Below are positions 4,927-5,170 of a stretch of DNA of 5,170 nt, piece after piece; positions within the stretch are counted from its first letter, which is position 1; every line of letters begins with the position of its first letter. The DNA comes from Rubrobacter sp. GTDB lineage: Bacteria > Actinomycetota > Rubrobacteria > Rubrobacterales > Rubrobacteraceae. The notes below the pieces were generated by a model, which was not told where the DNA came from, searched no databases, and saw only the letters and a program-made list of their open reading frames with translations. A program made the translations under genes and the position numbers. The stretch covers positions 1-5,170 of the forward strand of contig JACDGB010000170.1 of the NCBI GenBank assembly GCA_013815485.1, in the 5' to 3' direction.

Positions 4927-5170
4927 TCATCTGATGCGGCGTTGGGAGCGGCGCGAGGGTCGTTTCGGCGTCCGTTCCGACGCTTCCGGGAGAATGAACA
5001 ATAAGGCGAGGACGACGAGAAGGACGAGGCTCGCGGCGAGGCTGACGAAGGAGATCGCAAAGGCCAGGACGTAGAAGAGCATGCCGAGAACGTAGCGCCG
5101 GGTCATGGCTCTAATAATGGTCAGGTCCAAACTTTGGTCCAGCAGGCGTCGGCTTCCCGCAGCGTAGAGC
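4927..5170 (-). CDS. TMEM175/DUF1211-like channel subunit, C-terminal part (5' end outside window)
   Basis: The frame is open from the right edge to a TGA (complement of 4927-4929), giving 80 visible residues. It begins LYAAGSRRLLDQSLDLTIIRAMTRRYVLG, followed by two hydrophobic helices (about residues 26-45 and 46-63) ending in LLFILPE, then a basic tail rich in Arg and Ser. This matches the end of bacterial TMEM175-type proteins, in which a linker with a Tyr/Ala and RLLD-like stretch precedes the last two of six helices. Such proteins form tetrameric K+-permeable membrane channels. The TTG at 5130 is not the start, because coding similarity continues upstream of it. The N-terminal filter helix with its RFSD-type motif would lie outside the window, so family assignment rests on the C-terminal pattern alone. 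It converges on the transporter with six bases between stops, and no clear terminator is seen between them. Confidence 0.7.
   Translation of the reverse strand, partial: LYAAGSRRLLDQSLDLTIIRAMTRRYVLGMLFYVLAFAISFVSLAASLVLLVVLALLFILPEASERTPKRPSRRSQRRIR

Noticed and set aside
5101..5130. TTG 5130 as the start of a complete 67-residue membrane protein
   Set aside because: The frame stays open to the window edge with family-like sequence (YAAGSRRLLD), so this is the tail of a longer gene.

Overview
The window is GC-rich bacterial chromosome with strongly G/C-biased third codon positions, densely packed short genes, GTG/TTG starts and several actinobacterial-style families. By eye it fits a Rubrobacter-like or other deep-branching actinobacterium. 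That is an inference from composition and gene families, not a computed placement. All genes look chromosomal and housekeeping-like. I see no insertion sequence, CRISPR array, rRNA or tRNA gene, phage gene or toxin-antitoxin pair.

Layout, left to right: (1) the 3' end of rpiA (ribose-5-phosphate isomerase A, + strand), entering from outside the window. (2) Convergent to it, a 90-residue protein of unknown function on the - strand; a long stem with a T-rich tail overlaps its 3' end. (3) Divergent from that, a + strand pair: a membrane PAP2-type phosphatase with all three signature motifs, then an unrecognised 180-residue protein with a two-helix membrane hairpin between soluble segments. (4) A leader of about 180 bases with a terminator-like hairpin and T-run. 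(5) A DUF3891 protein. (6) An M42-family metallo-aminopeptidase with its complete metal-ligand set, then a ten-helix EamA/DMT transporter whose TTG start directly abuts the peptidase stop. (7) Convergent to the transporter, the C-terminal end of a TMEM175/DUF1211-type ion-channel subunit, running off the right edge.

The only tight functional coupling suggested by layout is peptidase plus exporter (zero-base spacing). This would suit peptide or amino-acid turnover followed by export of a small metabolite, but the substrate is unknown. The phosphatase and its downstream membrane protein may form a second short transcription unit acting at the membrane. I find no convincing new multi-gene system. 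The least-explained items are the 90-residue protein, the 180-residue membrane protein, DUF3891 with its structured leader, and the unusual start of the transporter.
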